64,000 nucleotides of DNA from Ceratobasidium sp. AG-K. Taxonomy: Eukaryota; Basidiomycota; Agaricomycetes; Cantharellales; Ceratobasidiaceae. Positions 10,612 to 21,899 of this stretch are shown piece by piece. The position numbers and the translations under genes are program-made. The notes below the pieces were generated by a model. It saw only the letters and a program-made list of their open reading frames with translations. It searched no databases and had not been told where the DNA came from. The DNA lies in NCBI GenBank assembly GCA_037039685.1, contig JAWNGF010000015.1:883001-947000 (forward strand), given 5' to 3'. Every line of letters begins with the position of its first letter. Within the stretch, counting starts at the first letter, position 1.

Positions 10612-11109
10612 TGTCGTGACCCATCCCTCCCTCTGTCCCTGTTTGCAGTCTTGTGGCTTGTACTGGTGCCTTAAGCGCCCTTTCTCTCTGTAGAGCCCTC
10701 TCCCTTGATTAGTGATGTGTACAGATGATGTGTTACCATGAGTCTCATGACTCATGCTGTCTTCTATTGGCTGGCCTGCGCAGCCCTGTTTATGACTTGG
10801 ACTTTGACTCAGACTCATGACTCACGTATATACTATGACTCACTTGCTCTCTGAGTATATATACTGGCTTGCAAGCATGGTCATCCCCAGCTTGCTTTGC
10901 CTTGTCAACTCTCCCTGCAGTGTGATCAGAGGCACTTGGCTACTTAGCCTTTAGCACAGCCACTTGGACTTAGGAGCTAGTGACTTGTACTGACAAGACT
11001 AACATTTGTCCACCTTAGTGATAGAGTCTTAGAAGACTTATCACATATTGTTCCCACATCTCAAAGGCCATTAGTGGTTGTCAACCATAGGCATTAGCAG
11101 GTTGCAACA
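10612..11109 (+). repeat. 3' LTR of element A
   Basis: 498 bp, same ends as the 5' copy apart from TGTCGTGACC at the start. The G run at 10601-10608 just upstream is the likely polypurine tract. TGTGG follows immediately as target duplication, after which the minus-strand integrase of element B resumes. Confidence 0.94.
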
Positions 11110-11114
11110 TGTGG

Positions 11115-13020
11115 CTGAGCCAAACTTTATTGCCTATGGTGAAGGAATCTTCCTGACACTTCTGATCCACATATTCCTTGTCCTGTTCCTTGCTCAGGAT
11201 CAGGCTAGCCTTGGGTTCTTCCAGGTTGTCTTGGATCTGTTGTGCGTGGGCTGCAGCTTCCAGCACCAATCCATCTTCCACTGGAGTTCCTTCAATTGAT
11301 GGGTGGCGAGCCACGTTGGCAAAGAAAGGGGCCATGGCAATGCTGGAGTGAAAAGAGTTGTTGTATGTGCATTTGGCAAACAGTAGTAGTGATGCCCAAT
11401 CATGCTGTCTGGATGTGCAATACGTCCAAATGAAGGCTTCAACCATTTGATTGATGCACTCTGTTTGTCCATCAGTTTCAGGGTGATACGCAGTGGAGAG
11501 TCTGGGCCAAATGTTCAAGGCTTGATAGAGTTCTCTCATGAATCTAGACGCAAAGGTGGGTCTGTGATCCAACACTACTGTTTCTGGGGTGCTGTGTAAT
11601 TTCCAACAGTGTTCCATGAATAACTCCGCAAGTTTGGGGGATGTGGTCTTCTCAGAGCAGGGAATGAAGTGCTCCATCTTGGTCAAGGTGTCAACAATCA
11701 CCAGTATGGAGTCTAGACCTTTGGAAAGTGGTAGTTTGACAATCATATTGACCAAAATGTGTTGCCAGGGCTTGGAGGGAAGTTCAAGCAGTTGTAATTC
11801 TCTGACAGTTTGCTGGTTAATTGGCTTGGAACATTGGCACAAGTCGCACAATGACACATATTTGTTGATGCATGCCTTCATGGATGGCCACCAATATTGC
11901 CTTTTGACCAATTCCAGTGTCTTTGCTTGCCCCATGTGTCCTACTGCTCTGTTTTCATGATGGAGTTCTAAAATCTCACACTTGGTTTTGTTGTTGCTTG
12001 GGACATAAATCCTTCCTTTGCGGTGCATTAAGTTGTCCCTTATCTTCTAGTGTTCAAATTCCTTCTAGACTGAGGTGGGAGCTTTCTCTGGTTGGTTGCT
12101 AAGGCAGGCCCAGATTGACATAACATAATTGTCCTTCTGCATCTGATCTCTGATTGCCTGTTGAATATCCATAGTTGATGCCATGCCCTGTGGTTCTGTT
12201 TCAGCCAAGTTGATGAAGATGTGTGGAGAAAGTAGGGGTTTTCGAGGGCCAACCCCCCCTTCCAGGTTGTGGTTGCTCCTTCAACTGAGTGCATCTGCCT
12301 TGCCATTGAGTCTGCTGGCCCTATACTTGATTTAGAAATTGAATTCAGAAAGGAACACCACCCATCTATTCTGTTGTTTTGTTAAAACTTTTGAAGTCAT
12401 AAAATATTCCAGGTTCTTGTGATTGGTGATGAGCAACACAGGAATCTCCATTCCTTCTAGGAGATGGCGCCATTCCTTGAAAGCCTTGATGATTGCCAGA
12501 AGTTCCTTATCAAAAATGTTGTAGTTTTGTTCTGCTGGGGATAGACTCTTGGACATGAATGCAACAGGGTGAAGCTTGTCATTGGACCTGTATTGACTGA
12601 GAACTGCCCCAGTTGCTTTGTCTGATGCATTGCATTCAATGATAAATCCTTTGTCTTGGTCTGGTTGCAACAGAATGGCAGCCTTGATTAATTCTTTGAT
12701 TAATCCCTGGAACGCTAGTTCTGCTTCAGGTCCCCATTCCCATTGTTTGGTCTTCATGGTCAGGTTGTATAATGGTTGCACAATGTGGGTGTAATTACGG
12801 ATAAACCGTTGGTAGAAGTTTGCAAAGCCAAGGATAGTCTGGACTTCTGTGACATTTCTTGGGGTGGGCCACTTTTTGATCACACTAATTTTTTCTTCCT
12901 GCATTTCCACCACCTCTCCCAATATGACGAGTCCTAAATAATTGACCTTTGGTACATGGAAAGAGCACTTCTTGAGGGAGCAATAAAGGCCAATGCGTTG
13001 TAGACAATGCGGTACTTCTT
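11115..13020 (-). pseudogene. Element B pol middle: RT end, RNase H, integrase
   Basis: Read downward from 13020: the RT palm/thumb end and connection (QRIGLYCSLKKCSFH, ILGFANFYQRFIRNYTH), then RNase H (IIECNASDKATGAVLSQ, FDKELLAIIKAF, THKNLEYF-like). Stops and frame changes fall at about 12330-12030. The integrase at 12028-11115 is open, with its zinc finger (HHENRAVGHMGQ, LCDLCQCSKP) and core (VLDHRPTFAS, STAYHPETDGQTECIN). Asp of the second DDE position is kept in VLD, while N replaces an expected D in LVNMIVKLP. It joins upstream to 20731 after removal of element C and downstream to 3139 after removal of A. Confidence 0.88.
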
Positions 13021-13476
13021 TGTTGTAAGCTTCTTCTTGGTGGCTATGAGACAAGCCGTGATGGAGAGTGGACAGCACTAAGACCTTAGTGACATCTTGA
13101 ACCGCAACACACTTAAGCATCTGTGGGCTCTTGAGGGTAGGGGTGGTTCAAAGTGTCACTCAAAGGGGATGTTTGACGAGACAAAACAAGCTGGGGTTAC
13201 CAGGCTTGTTGGTCCTCTATATATATATGGAAACAGGCCAAGTCATACATCGGCGCAGCCACACAAGTCACACACAGCAGCCAGTCAGGAGTGTCCAAGT
13301 GAGTCACGCTGTATGAACAGACATGACTTGTACAAAGCACAGCCGTGTTACACAATGTAACAGAATAACCACAAGAAGGTGGCAACGCAGCAAACAAAAA
13401 CAGAAACACAAAGCAAAGGAGAACACAGGCGGGCAAGACAACAGGCAAGTCTGATGGAGAGAGCTAGCTCACGACA
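13021..13476 (-). repeat. 3' LTR of element C
   Basis: 456 bp; on the plus strand it starts TGTTGTAAGC and ends CTCACGACA. It is near-identical to the 20275-20730 copy, differing at scattered positions such as the first bases (TGTTG against TGTCG). It contains a TATATATATATGG box near 13220, and on the minus strand a G run lies just outside (C run 13482-13487 on plus), the probable polypurine tract. Confidence 0.94.
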
Positions 13477-13518
13477 TTACTCCCCCCTAAGAGTCCGTCT
13501 AGGGGACCTGGACGGGCT

Positions 13519-14283
13519 CTACTGGATCCCACAATCCTTGCCCTTTGCAACCATGTACTCCTCCAGTCCCTTGTCCTCCTCCAGGGTCAGGTCGATGGGG
13601 TTGAATACAGTGTTACCCGGCTCATCTGAGAACTTCTCCCATTCCTCCCATGTCTCCTCCTTCGTCCAATTGGCCTTGGACCAGTCCAGAACCCTCTTCT
13701 GGGCATCCACAAACTCCTCATCCCATTGTCGTGTGTCCAGCTCTGTCTCCTTCCATGCCGACACGTCTGCCTCCTCCCATTTCCGCCACTTAGGTGCCCA
13801 TTCAAACTTCTCCTTCCGGTACCTTCCCCTCTCCATCTTCCAGTTGCTCAGACCCCTCTCGTAGTTGGCATCCCAGGCGTCGTTCCACCTAGGTCGGAGT
13901 GTTGGTTGTCTCCCGTCGTACCCTGCTACCCACTCACTCAAGTATGCCCCTTCTTGTCCCCATTCGACAACTCCAAGCATATGGGTGGAGAGGAGGACAA
14001 CCTCCGAGACCTGGAACGCAGCGCATCCTTGACAAACAAAGATGTCCTTATGTAGGAGCTGCATGTGTGTCGGCTATTTTTTCCCAACCCACTGGAATTC
14101 TCCCAAGTCCAAGTGTAGGATGTCGTCCGACGCCCTAAAGTGCATTCTGCTGGAGCTTTGTTGCACCCTTTTGAAGACATAGAGGGCGGCCCCAGCGTCA
14201 AGGATTCTTGCCATAGCGAACGCTGGTCCGTCAAGGACGCGGGTGAGGTTGTTGGCAATGGTGGAGCGGGTAACGGCAGGCAT
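13519..14283 (-). pseudogene. Accessory ORF3 of element C (one TAG)
   Basis: 255 codons from ATG 14283 to 13519 with a single in-frame TAG at codon 70 (14076-14074), otherwise open. It starts MPAVTRSTIANNL. After the stop comes a C-x2-C segment, DIFVCQGCAAFQVSEVVLLS, that matches the pattern YHCRSCIGLTVHDVVLKS in element A's ORF3. The next 120 residues are strongly charged and hold about 12 Trp in helical W-E/K repeats (KWRKWEEAD, ETWEEWEKF). The end has FNPIDLTLEED, a SUMO-interaction-like motif shared in form with element B's ORF3. The upstream pol frame stays open over its first 345 bases. The family is unknown to me. Confidence 0.6.
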
Positions 14284-14379
14284 TGTGGAGAGCAAAAAAG
14301 GTTTAGAGAATTGAGCACGGGGTGTAGTTTGGAGTAGCTGCAAGTTTTGCAAGTATTGCTACCAGTTGCGCCCCCTCTG

Positions 14380-15754
14380 CCTTTTATCTTTCTTGGAATG
14401 TAGTTAGATGGCGTGGGAGCTTCGGGTTGTCGGCGTAGAAGGTCCTTGATGATCTTTGAAAGGTGACCAAAATCTTCCGCCCTTTGTTCCGTGTCTTCTT
14501 CACTTCCATAACCCCTCCATCTGACCCTGTAGAAAAGGCCATCCTTTGTCTCCTTCCAGTCCAAAATCTTTTCTACTTCGTATTCTTCTTCTCCTTCTTC
14601 AGTAATTGTTGGCAGTGGTTGGGGTTGGTTTTGCCTGAACTCTGTATCTTCTATGTAAGGGCTGAGCAAGTCAATGTGGAAAACAGGGTGCACCCTCATT
14701 GTTGCTGGCAGGGTGAGCTCATAAGCATGTGATCCTATCTTCCGCTTCACAACAAATGGTCCATGCTTCTTGTTATCCAGTTTCTTTGAGGGTCTTTTTG
14801 TTTGGATGTTTCTTCCCAACAGCCATACTAGATCTCCTTTTTGGTACTCGTTTTTTGGTTCCTCCTCCGGCAGCCTTTGGCTTTCCATTGATGCGATTGC
14901 TTTGTCGTGGATACTATGCCATTTTTCTGTAATGGTGTTTGCTTCGGGAACCATTGTTTCTTCTGATGAGATGTTCCACAGTGGCTCCCTGCTGTAGACT
15001 ATTGCAAAAGGGGAACTACCCGTTACCCGGTGCTTCTGCAGATTATAACTGGACTCTGCAATTGGTAACAAGTCTGCCCAATCATCTTGCCGGTAATTGA
15101 CAAAGGATTGTAGCCAGCCTTCCATCCATTGGTTGATTCTCTCTGTCACTCCATCTGTCTGGGGGTGGTAGGCAGTGCTGAAACTTGGGCTAGTTCCAAT
15201 TCTTTTGTAAATGGCCTTCATAAGTTTAGAATTGAAAGTAGTCCCTTGGTCTGAGATTGTTCTTTTTGGGAAGCCATGTAGTTTCCAAACATTTGTGACA
15301 AAACGATTTGCCAGCTCGCTTGCCGTGTGAGATTCTTTGCAGGGTATGAAATGTGCCATTCTTGAGAACCGGTCCACCACCACCATGATGCTGTCTGATC
15401 CTCTGGACTTTGGCAATTTTACCACAAAGTCGAATGCTATGTCTTCCCATGGACCTTTTGGAATTTCTAGAGGTTTGATTGGTACTATCGACTTTGATCC
15501 TTTTGTTCGTTGGCAGGTCTCACAGGATTCCACGTATCTGTTTACGCTCTGCTTCATCCCTGGCCAGAAGTATCTTCTTGCTATTAGTTCCAACGTCCTG
15601 GCTTGTCCCTGATGCCCTGCAATCCTTGAGTTGTGGTGTAGTCGCATGATGGACAGTCTGGCTTCCTTATCTTCCAGAACGTAAATTTTCCCTTTGTACC
15701 ATATTAGTCCTTCCTTGAAGTCGTAATCTTTTGCGCTATGTTGCAGGGTTCTTG
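14380..15754 (-). pseudogene. Element C pol part 2: integrase and chromodomain
   Basis: Open from at least 15647 downward. The integrase zinc-binding domain (HHNSRIAGHQGQ, VESCETCQRTKG) is followed by the catalytic core with FDFVVKLPKSRGSD, ISDQGTTFNS and YHPQTDGVTERINQW (D, D, E), then the C-terminal barrel (KGDLVWLLGRNIQTKRPSKK, HPVFHIDLLSPY) and a chromodomain with EYEVEKILDWKE, YRVRWRGYGSEEDTEQ. All catalytic residues look present. It is separated from its RNase H only by the solo LTR at 15755-16244. The same frame continues open to 13938, overlapping ORF3. Confidence 0.85.
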
Positions 15755-16244
15755 TGTTGTGACCTGTCTTGCCCTCTGTTTCTCCTTCTGCGGACTTGTG
15801 GCTTGTATTGGCACCTTATGTGCCTCTTCTGTTTAGATGTGCCCTCTCCCTTGTTTAGTGAGGTGTATGGATGATGTGTCACCATGAGTCATATGACTCA
15901 TGCTGTTTTCTATTGGCTGGCCTACGCAGCCCCCTTTATGACTCAGACTCTGACTCAGGCTTGTGACTCATGTACATAGTATGACTCACTCGCCCTTTGA
16001 CTATATATACTGGCTTGCAAGCATGGTCACCCCCAGCTTGCTTTGCCTCGTCAACTCTCCCTGCAGTGTGTGTTCAGAGGCACTTGGCTACTTAGCCACT
16101 ACAGCAGCCACTTGGGATTTGGAGCTAGGACTTCTACTTAGAAGCTAGCGATTTCCCTTAGCGATTTAGTCTACTTAGACTTATTGCTCACGGTCAACCA
16201 GGCGATTAGCAGTCGTCAACTCTACTACTTAGCAGGTTGCAACA
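15755..16244 (+). mobile_element. Solo LTR (A family) inside element C
   Basis: 490 bp, TGTTGTGACC to GGTTGCAACA, flanked by a perfect TCTTG duplication (15750-15754, 16245-16249). It shares the landmarks of element A's LTRs (GGCTTGTA, ATGGATGATGTG, TGACTCATG repeats, TATATATACTGGCTTGCAAGCATGG) but is clearly diverged, so it is not the product of the A copy in this window. A solo LTR with matching duplications is the usual outcome of LTR-LTR recombination. Confidence 0.93.
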
Positions 16245-18257
16245 TCTTGGTAGCAGTTCCCTTGATTTGCAGATTTCCTTGATTTTTGCCAGTCCTTCGT
16301 CAGTTTCTTGTGCTTCCTTGATAGTTGCCATAATGTCTGTGTCCATCTGCCCCATAAATCCTTTAAATTTTTCAGCGGATATCATAATTTGTTCCGGTGT
16401 GGGAATATCCTCATGGTCAGATCGTCTTGACAGCAGGTCTGGTTTAGACGAGAGGATTCCAGGACGGTATATGATATCAAAGTTGTAGGAAGCCAGTAGT
16501 TGATGCCATCTTGTGTGTCAACGGTTGAACGTTCTTGCTTCTTTCCAGAACTGTAGGTTCCTGTGATTGGTGTAGATAGTTATTGGATCCTTTGTTCCCT
16601 CAAGGTATAACCTCCAATGTGTCAGTGATTCTATGATCGCCATAAGTTCCTTGTCATGGATGTCGTAGTTGAGCTGGGCCTCATTGAAGGATTTTGACAG
16701 GAACACTATAGTGTGTAGGTAGCCATTGTCTTGCCTTTGAGAAAGAATTGCTCCCATTGCTACTCTGCTCGCATCTGTTTCCAGAAAAAAAGGTTTCTCA
16801 GGGTCAGGATGGCGTAGTGTGGGCTCCTTGCTGATTTCTGCTTTCAGGGCATCAAAAGCTTCCTGTTGATCCTTCTCCCATTTCCATTTGTTATCCTTTC
16901 TTGTTAGGGTTGTCAAGGGTTTTGCTAAGCAGCTAAAATTTGGCACAAATCTTTGGTAGAAGTTTGCAAATCCTAGGAACGCCTGAACCAGCTTGACTGT
17001 TTTTGGTTCCTTCCATTCCTTTATTGCCTTAACCTTCTCTTCCTCCATAGAGATGCCTGAATCACTGATTCCAAGTCCGGTATATGTAAGTTTGGTGACA
17101 AAGAATTCGCATTTTGGGAGCTTTGCAAATAGGTTTTCATCCAGTAAGATCTTCAGCACCTTCCTGACGTCTATAGTATGTTGGCTCCTGTTCTTTGAGA
17201 AGACTAGGATGTCATCAATGTATACTATGACACATACGTCAATAAGGTCGTGGAAGATGTGGTTCATGTATCTTTGGAATATGGCGGGTGCGTTTTTCAG
17301 TCCAAATGGCATGACAATGTATTCGAACAGGCCTTCCTTGGTCCTGAAAGCTGTCTTCCATTTGTCCCCTTCCCTAATTCTGATATTGTTGAAACCCATG
17401 CGCAGATCGATTTTGGAGAAAAATTTTGCATCCTTGATTTTATCCAGAAGGTCTTCCATTAAGGGCATTGGGAACCTGTCATCCTTTGTAATGGCGTTCA
17501 CTCCTCTGAGGTCTTGAACAAGCTGTAATTGTCGCACTGCTGCTGGATTCTTCGGATCAATAGGTTTCTTGACAAAGAAACAAGGTGATGCAATGGGGGA
17601 TTTGCTGGGTCGAATTTTCCCAGCAGCAATTTCCTCATCCAGGTATTCCCTTAGTGCAATTGATTTGGCTGGTGAGAGGGGGATAGGTCTGGCTGGCTTT
17701 GGAAGTTCAGCCCCTTCCTTGAAGTCAATGGCGCAGTCGTATGGGCGATGATCTGGAATTCTCTTGAACCTTTCCTCGCTAAACACATTGGCAAATTCCT
17801 TGCATTCTTCTGGTAGGTCGTCTATTGAGGCTGTTCTTGCCTGTATGGGTTCAGGCCGCCATGATATGGGCTTTGTTTTCCAGTCAATATTGAGGTTTGC
17901 TTCTTCTAACCATTCAAGTCCTAAAATGAGCTTGGTTTCTCCAGTAGGCATAGCAAAAAAGATTTGTTTGAAGGTTTTCCCTTCTACGTCCAGTACAAGC
18001 TTGGCTTTGAAGCATATTTGGTGTGAGAGCTCTTTTCCCTGGATGCCAATTACTTTTCGTGGAGAGGGAAGCTCCATGAGAGGAATGTTGTTGGAGCGGG
18101 CCCAAGAGATGTCCATAAAGTTCTTAGAAGCTCCTGAATCAATGAGAGTAGGGACTGGTTCTGTGATTCCGGCGATGTTTGTGTAAACAATGGTTGATTT
18201 GTTTGTTGCTCTAAAGTACATTGTTTCCATTGCCGGTTCTTTGGTCTCTCCACACAC
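16245..18257 (-). pseudogene. Element C pol part 1: protease, RT, RNase H
   Basis: Open for 579 codons (18257 to 16518). The protease has LIDSGASKNFM (intact D-S-G). The reverse transcriptase has DLRMGFNNIRI, MPFGLKNAPAIFQRYMNHIF and VYIDDILVFSK (catalytic YIDD). The connection/RNase H has FLETDASRVAMGAILSQ and HDKELMAIIESL. A TGA at about 16518 follows ARTFNR, where CGA (Arg) would fit, after which the RNase H tail ([26 protein letters not shown]) continues to the solo LTR. Apart from the LTR insertion and this stop the enzyme core looks functional. Confidence 0.88.
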
Positions 18258-18259
18258 AG

Positions 18260-20252
18260 TTAGAGGGAGACCCCTTCTTTTCCCGAATCTTCTATTATCG
18301 TAGCTTCTCTTCCCTTTATGCTGGGCTCAGTTGTTATCCACTCCTTTGATGAGCATTTGAGCGAACGGTGGCCTTCTTGGCCGCACTTCAGACATCGGTT
18401 CAATGTTATTCTTGCCTTGTATACTTTGTCTGGAAGCCGCTTTGTAGAAGTTTGCCCAGTAGTGGTCAATTGGGATGTTTTCTTTCTGGTGGATGCCTTG
18501 ATCTGTTGCAATTTCTGGTCAATGGAGATCGCAAGCGTGATCCATTGGTTAAGGTTAAGGTGCCTTTCAGTTCCATCCTTGTTGATAAGGGAAAGTTCAA
18601 ATCGTGCCAATTCTGTTTTGATTTCCGGCTTGAGTCCTTCCTTGAATTGGTTGGTAAGGGCTTCTTCCCCCCTTGAATTGGTTGGTAAGGGCTTCTTCCC
18701 CCCAATTCACATCCACCATGTGAAATCGGAATTCTGTTGCATAGTTTGCTACTGAATTGATTTGCTTGCTCTTTTGAATATCAGCTTCCGCCTTGGCCTT
18801 CTTGTTAGGGTCGCTAAATTGCTCCATGAACTGTGATTTGAATGTTTCCCATGATCCTAGGTTTGGGTCTGGAACTCCATTGTTCATAGACCGTAGTAGC
18901 ACCTGAGCCCAATGTGTAGCGGACTTGTTGTCTGATTTGAAGTTGGCTAGTGCTTCTCTAATTCGTTCTTGTCCCAAGTTGTATTGGTTGCCCAACCTGA
19001 CAAAGTAACTTTCCATTTGGGTGATGAACATTTCTGCTCCTTCTCCTTTCTTCCCGTCAAAAGCCTCTGGTCTAGTTACTTTTGGATGTCTTGCTTCCCT
19101 TCTGTTGTTGGGGTTTTCAGAAAGCTGTCGTATCCTTTGTTCTAATTCGTCAAGTCTGGTTGATTCTGCTTCAGGGTGGGGGGGTGATACAGCATGTAGG
19201 GATGCTTTGTCCACCTGTTCATGCATGTTATTGATTGCATCAATGACGATCCTTCCGTCTCCCCTTAGTCCTTCTAGTCCTTGGGTGATTGCTTCATTCC
19301 AGGCTAACTGTGCCTGTCTCGTGGTGTTAAGATCTTCTTGTACATGGTTTACTAGTCCTTGTGTGTTCATGACTTCGTTTCTTAAGCGGATTACATCTTG
19401 TCCAACCAGGAAGCTGTTGTGTTCACTGTTTTGTGCAGCGGTAAGGATATCAGTCAGGGTTCCTTGTAGGTTGTTGTGGGAATTGTTGAAGATTTGTTGG
19501 TTGTTAGCCAACACTTGAGTGGATTGTTCTAACCCGTTGAGTCTTCTGTCAATTGTTATCCTCATTCCATCAATAATCCTTAGTAGTGCATTGTGTCTTC
19601 CCAGGTGAAGATCGTCAAGGTCGTCAAGGTTACTAATCACCGTTCTTCCACTGGAGCTAGAACTTGAGCTGGGAATCCTAGAGGGTTCTTGTCCTTCAGT
19701 TGCTGTCACTTGCTGGGAATATCCTTGTGGTACATATGGCGGTGCGGGGTTAACTGGGGTCACGGCCTGAGAGCTTATTGGGATTGGGCCGGCATTGGTG
19801 ATGGTTCCCCCAATCTGAGGTACTTGAGCAGTAAGGGGAATGTGCGGTGTGGGTGGCGGCCTGATCAGAACAAGGGATACGCCCCCATGGGCTTCAGGTT
19901 GAGGGGAAAAAAACTGTCTTCTGGATCCCATAGGCCATAGTGGTTGTGATGGGCCTGGAGATTTGTTTGAGATAGGGATTCAAATTGTGACCGGTGTGGG
20001 GTCGTCGGTGATGTCTCCTGGTTCTCTAGTAACAATGGTGGGTTCTTCTTGTATGATTGAAACTTTCTTGGCGTTGAATGTTCCAGGCATAGAGGCTTGG
20101 CTTTGTGGGCAAGACCTCGCTGGTCCTCCTGCCCATGCTTGTGCAATATCTTGCTCGTTGAGGGAACTTGTAGGTCTTGAAGCCCTACTCGGTCCTCTCC
20201 TTGTAGAGAGTGGTGTTGCGAGGCGTGACCCCACGTCCTCTTGTATGGACAT
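18260..20252 (-). pseudogene. Element C gag (frameshifted)
   Basis: ATG at 20252, 22 bases downstream of the 5' LTR. A TGA at about 19980 (after DDPTPVTI, CGA-to-TGA type) splits a 90-codon leader from the main frame 19931-18597. That frame contains a coiled-coil-like region and the capsid core (FDGKKGEGAEMFITQMESYF, SFKSQFMEQFSDPNKK-like). A 31-bp tandem duplication at 18641-18702 throws the frame off right after EEALTNQFK. The rest (LARFELSLINKDG, zinc knuckle CLKCGQEGHRSLKC at about 18400-18360) is in the next frame. Skipping one 31-bp unit puts both halves back in register. Confidence 0.85.
18641..18702. repeat. 31-bp tandem duplication in element C gag
   Basis: Two perfect adjacent copies of a 31-base unit (18641-18671 and 18672-18702) starting CTTGAATTGGTTGGTAAGGG. 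The unit length is not a multiple of three, so the second copy alone explains the gag frameshift. Confidence 0.95.
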
Positions 20253-20274
20253 GATTGTTAAGCTTGTTTTGTAA

Positions 20275-20730
20275 TGTCGTAAGCTTCTTCTTGGTGGCTA
20301 TGAGACAAGCCGTGATGGAGAGTGGACGGCACTAAGACCTTAGTGACCTCTTGAACTGCAACACACTTAAGCGTCTGTAGGCTCTTGAGGGTAGGGGTGG
20401 TTCAAAGTGTCACTCAAAGGGGATGTTTGACGAGACAAAACAAGCTGGGGTTACCAGGCTTGTTGGTCCTCTATATATATACAGAAACAGGCCAAGTCAT
20501 ACATTGGCGCAGCCACACGAGTCACACACAGCAGCCAGTCAGGAGTGTCCAAGTGAGTCATGCTGTATGAACAGACATGACTTGTACAAAGCACAGCCGT
20601 GTTACACAATGTAACAGAATAACCACAAGAAGGTGGCAACGTGGCAAACAGAAACAGAAACACAAAGCAAAGGAGAACACAGGCGGGCAAGACAACAGGC
20701 AAGTCCAATGGAGAGAGCTAGCTCACGACA
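20275..20730 (-). repeat. 5' LTR of element C
   Basis: 456 bp, TGTCGTAAGC to CTCACGACA on plus. On the minus strand it has a TATATATATAGAGG box that should drive transcription toward gag. The target duplication TTCTT follows at 20731. Confidence 0.94.
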
Positions 20731-21895
20731 TTCTTTCACATGGTTTGGGTGGTCCTTGGTGTTCTTGGAGAAAATCAGGATATCATTGATGTAGATTTCG
20801 ACATAGATTCCTTTGATGTCCCTGAACTCTGCGTTCATCATGTTCTGGAACATTACCAGGGCATTGGTGAGGCCAAACGGCACAACCCTGGTTTTGAATA
20901 GCCCATATTTGGTTCTGAATGCCGTTTTGTGGACATCCTTGTCCACTACCCTGACCAGATTGTAACCAGACTTGAGGTCAAGTTTGGTGAAGATTTTGGT
21001 GCCCTTAACCTGTTCAATGAGGTCATTGGTTCTAGGCAGTGGGTAGCAATTCTTCTTGGTGTGGTGATTCAAGTATCAATAGTCCATGCACACTCTTGGT
21101 GGTTGGGGGACCCCATCAATATCATGGTGCTTGACAAACATTACTGGTGACGCCCATTTGGATGTGGATGGAACTATGAATCCTTTCTCCAGGTTTTTGT
21201 TGATCCATGCTTTCAGAATTTGGTCTTTTTCCTTGGTGAGGGAGTATACCATGCCACTCTTGGGTTTTGCACCAGGTTCCAATTTGATTTTCAGGTCATA
21301 CGGCTGGTGCGGAGGCAGTTTATCCACTTCTTTGGCAACAAAAACATCTTTGAATTCCGAATATTCTTCCGGCAATTTACCCACTACCCCCCCTTCTACG
21401 GCATTGCAATCTTTGCATAAGCATGCTGCCGTGCAGTACTCCAAATCAAACTACAATGAGCCTCTAGTCCAGTTGGTTTTTGGATTGTGCTTCTTTAACC
21501 AAGGAATTCCTAGTACAACTGTATGTTGTCCTAATGGTGCTATGTCACATGTAATCTCCTCTATGTGGTCATTCATGATAATTTCGAAGGTGCACTCCTT
21601 GTCAATTAGTCTGTTTGCTATTGGCCATCCATCTATTACTTGGACTTGTCTTGCTGTTTCTTTCTTCATTGTGGGAATTTTGTGTTTCTTCATGTATTCA
21701 GAATTAATGAAATTTCCCAATGCCCCTGAATTGATCATGGCAACAGTAATAAGGTGTTTCAGGCATTCAATTGTGATAGGTACTGGAAGTTGGTCTGCGT
21801 ATTTGGTGGAACAAAGGTATATTTTGTTTACAGACTGTTTTTGATTTTCTGAGATTGCACAATCTAATTCCGACTTTAGGGCACCTGATGCTCCC
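20731..21895 (-). pseudogene. Element B pol N-terminus: protease and RT fingers/palm
   Basis: The protease at 21738-21451 reads MINSGALGNFINSEYM, so the catalytic Asp of D-S-G is Asn. RT begins near 21444 (LPEEYSEFKDVFV, KLPPHQPYDLKI, ASPVMFVKHHD), has a stop near 21075, and continues 21072-20731 with KLDLKSGYNLVRV, VVPFGLTNALVMFQNMMN and VEIYINDILIFSK. YIND replaces the required Y-x-D-D. Both changes are GAT/GAC-to-AAT/AAC, i.e. C:G-to-T:A transitions. The frame continues at 13020 after element C. Confidence 0.88.
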
Positions 21896-21899
21896 CTCA

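Larger units (their letters stand above)
3140..11109 (+). mobile_element. Ty3/Gypsy chromodomain retrotransposon A, full length
   Basis: A 7970-bp element with 498-bp LTRs at 3140-3637 and 10612-11109 and a perfect 5-bp target duplication TGTGG (3135-3139, 11110-11114). It is inserted in the integrase/chromodomain region of element B, in the opposite orientation. Order on the plus strand: gag, protease, RT, RNase H, integrase, chromodomain, ORF3, polypurine tract (G run at 10601-10608), 3' LTR. Gag and pol carry many stops, mostly TGA; ORF3 is fully open. The LTRs differ at only scattered positions, so insertion is fairly recent relative to B. Confidence 0.95.
13021..20730 (-). mobile_element. 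Ty3/Gypsy chromodomain retrotransposon C, full length
   Basis: A 7710-bp element with 456-bp LTRs (13021-13476 and 20275-20730) and a perfect 5-bp duplication TTCTT at 13016-13020 and 20731-20735. It sits in the RT region of element B. On the minus strand: gag 20252-18260, pol 18257-16245 and 15754-about 14380, ORF3 14283-13519. A 490-bp solo LTR of another family (15755-16244) splits pol between RNase H and integrase. Without it pol is nearly intact, with far fewer stops than A or B; the main lesions are a 31-bp duplication in gag and a few stops. Confidence 0.95.

Noticed and set aside
3140..11109. ORF3 as a retroviral-type env
   Set aside because: There is no signal peptide, no transmembrane segment and no fusion-peptide-like stretch. 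Only its position is env-like.
16993..17517. Plus-strand frame of 174 codons over element C RT
   Set aside because: It is antisense to a well-supported reverse transcriptase frame.
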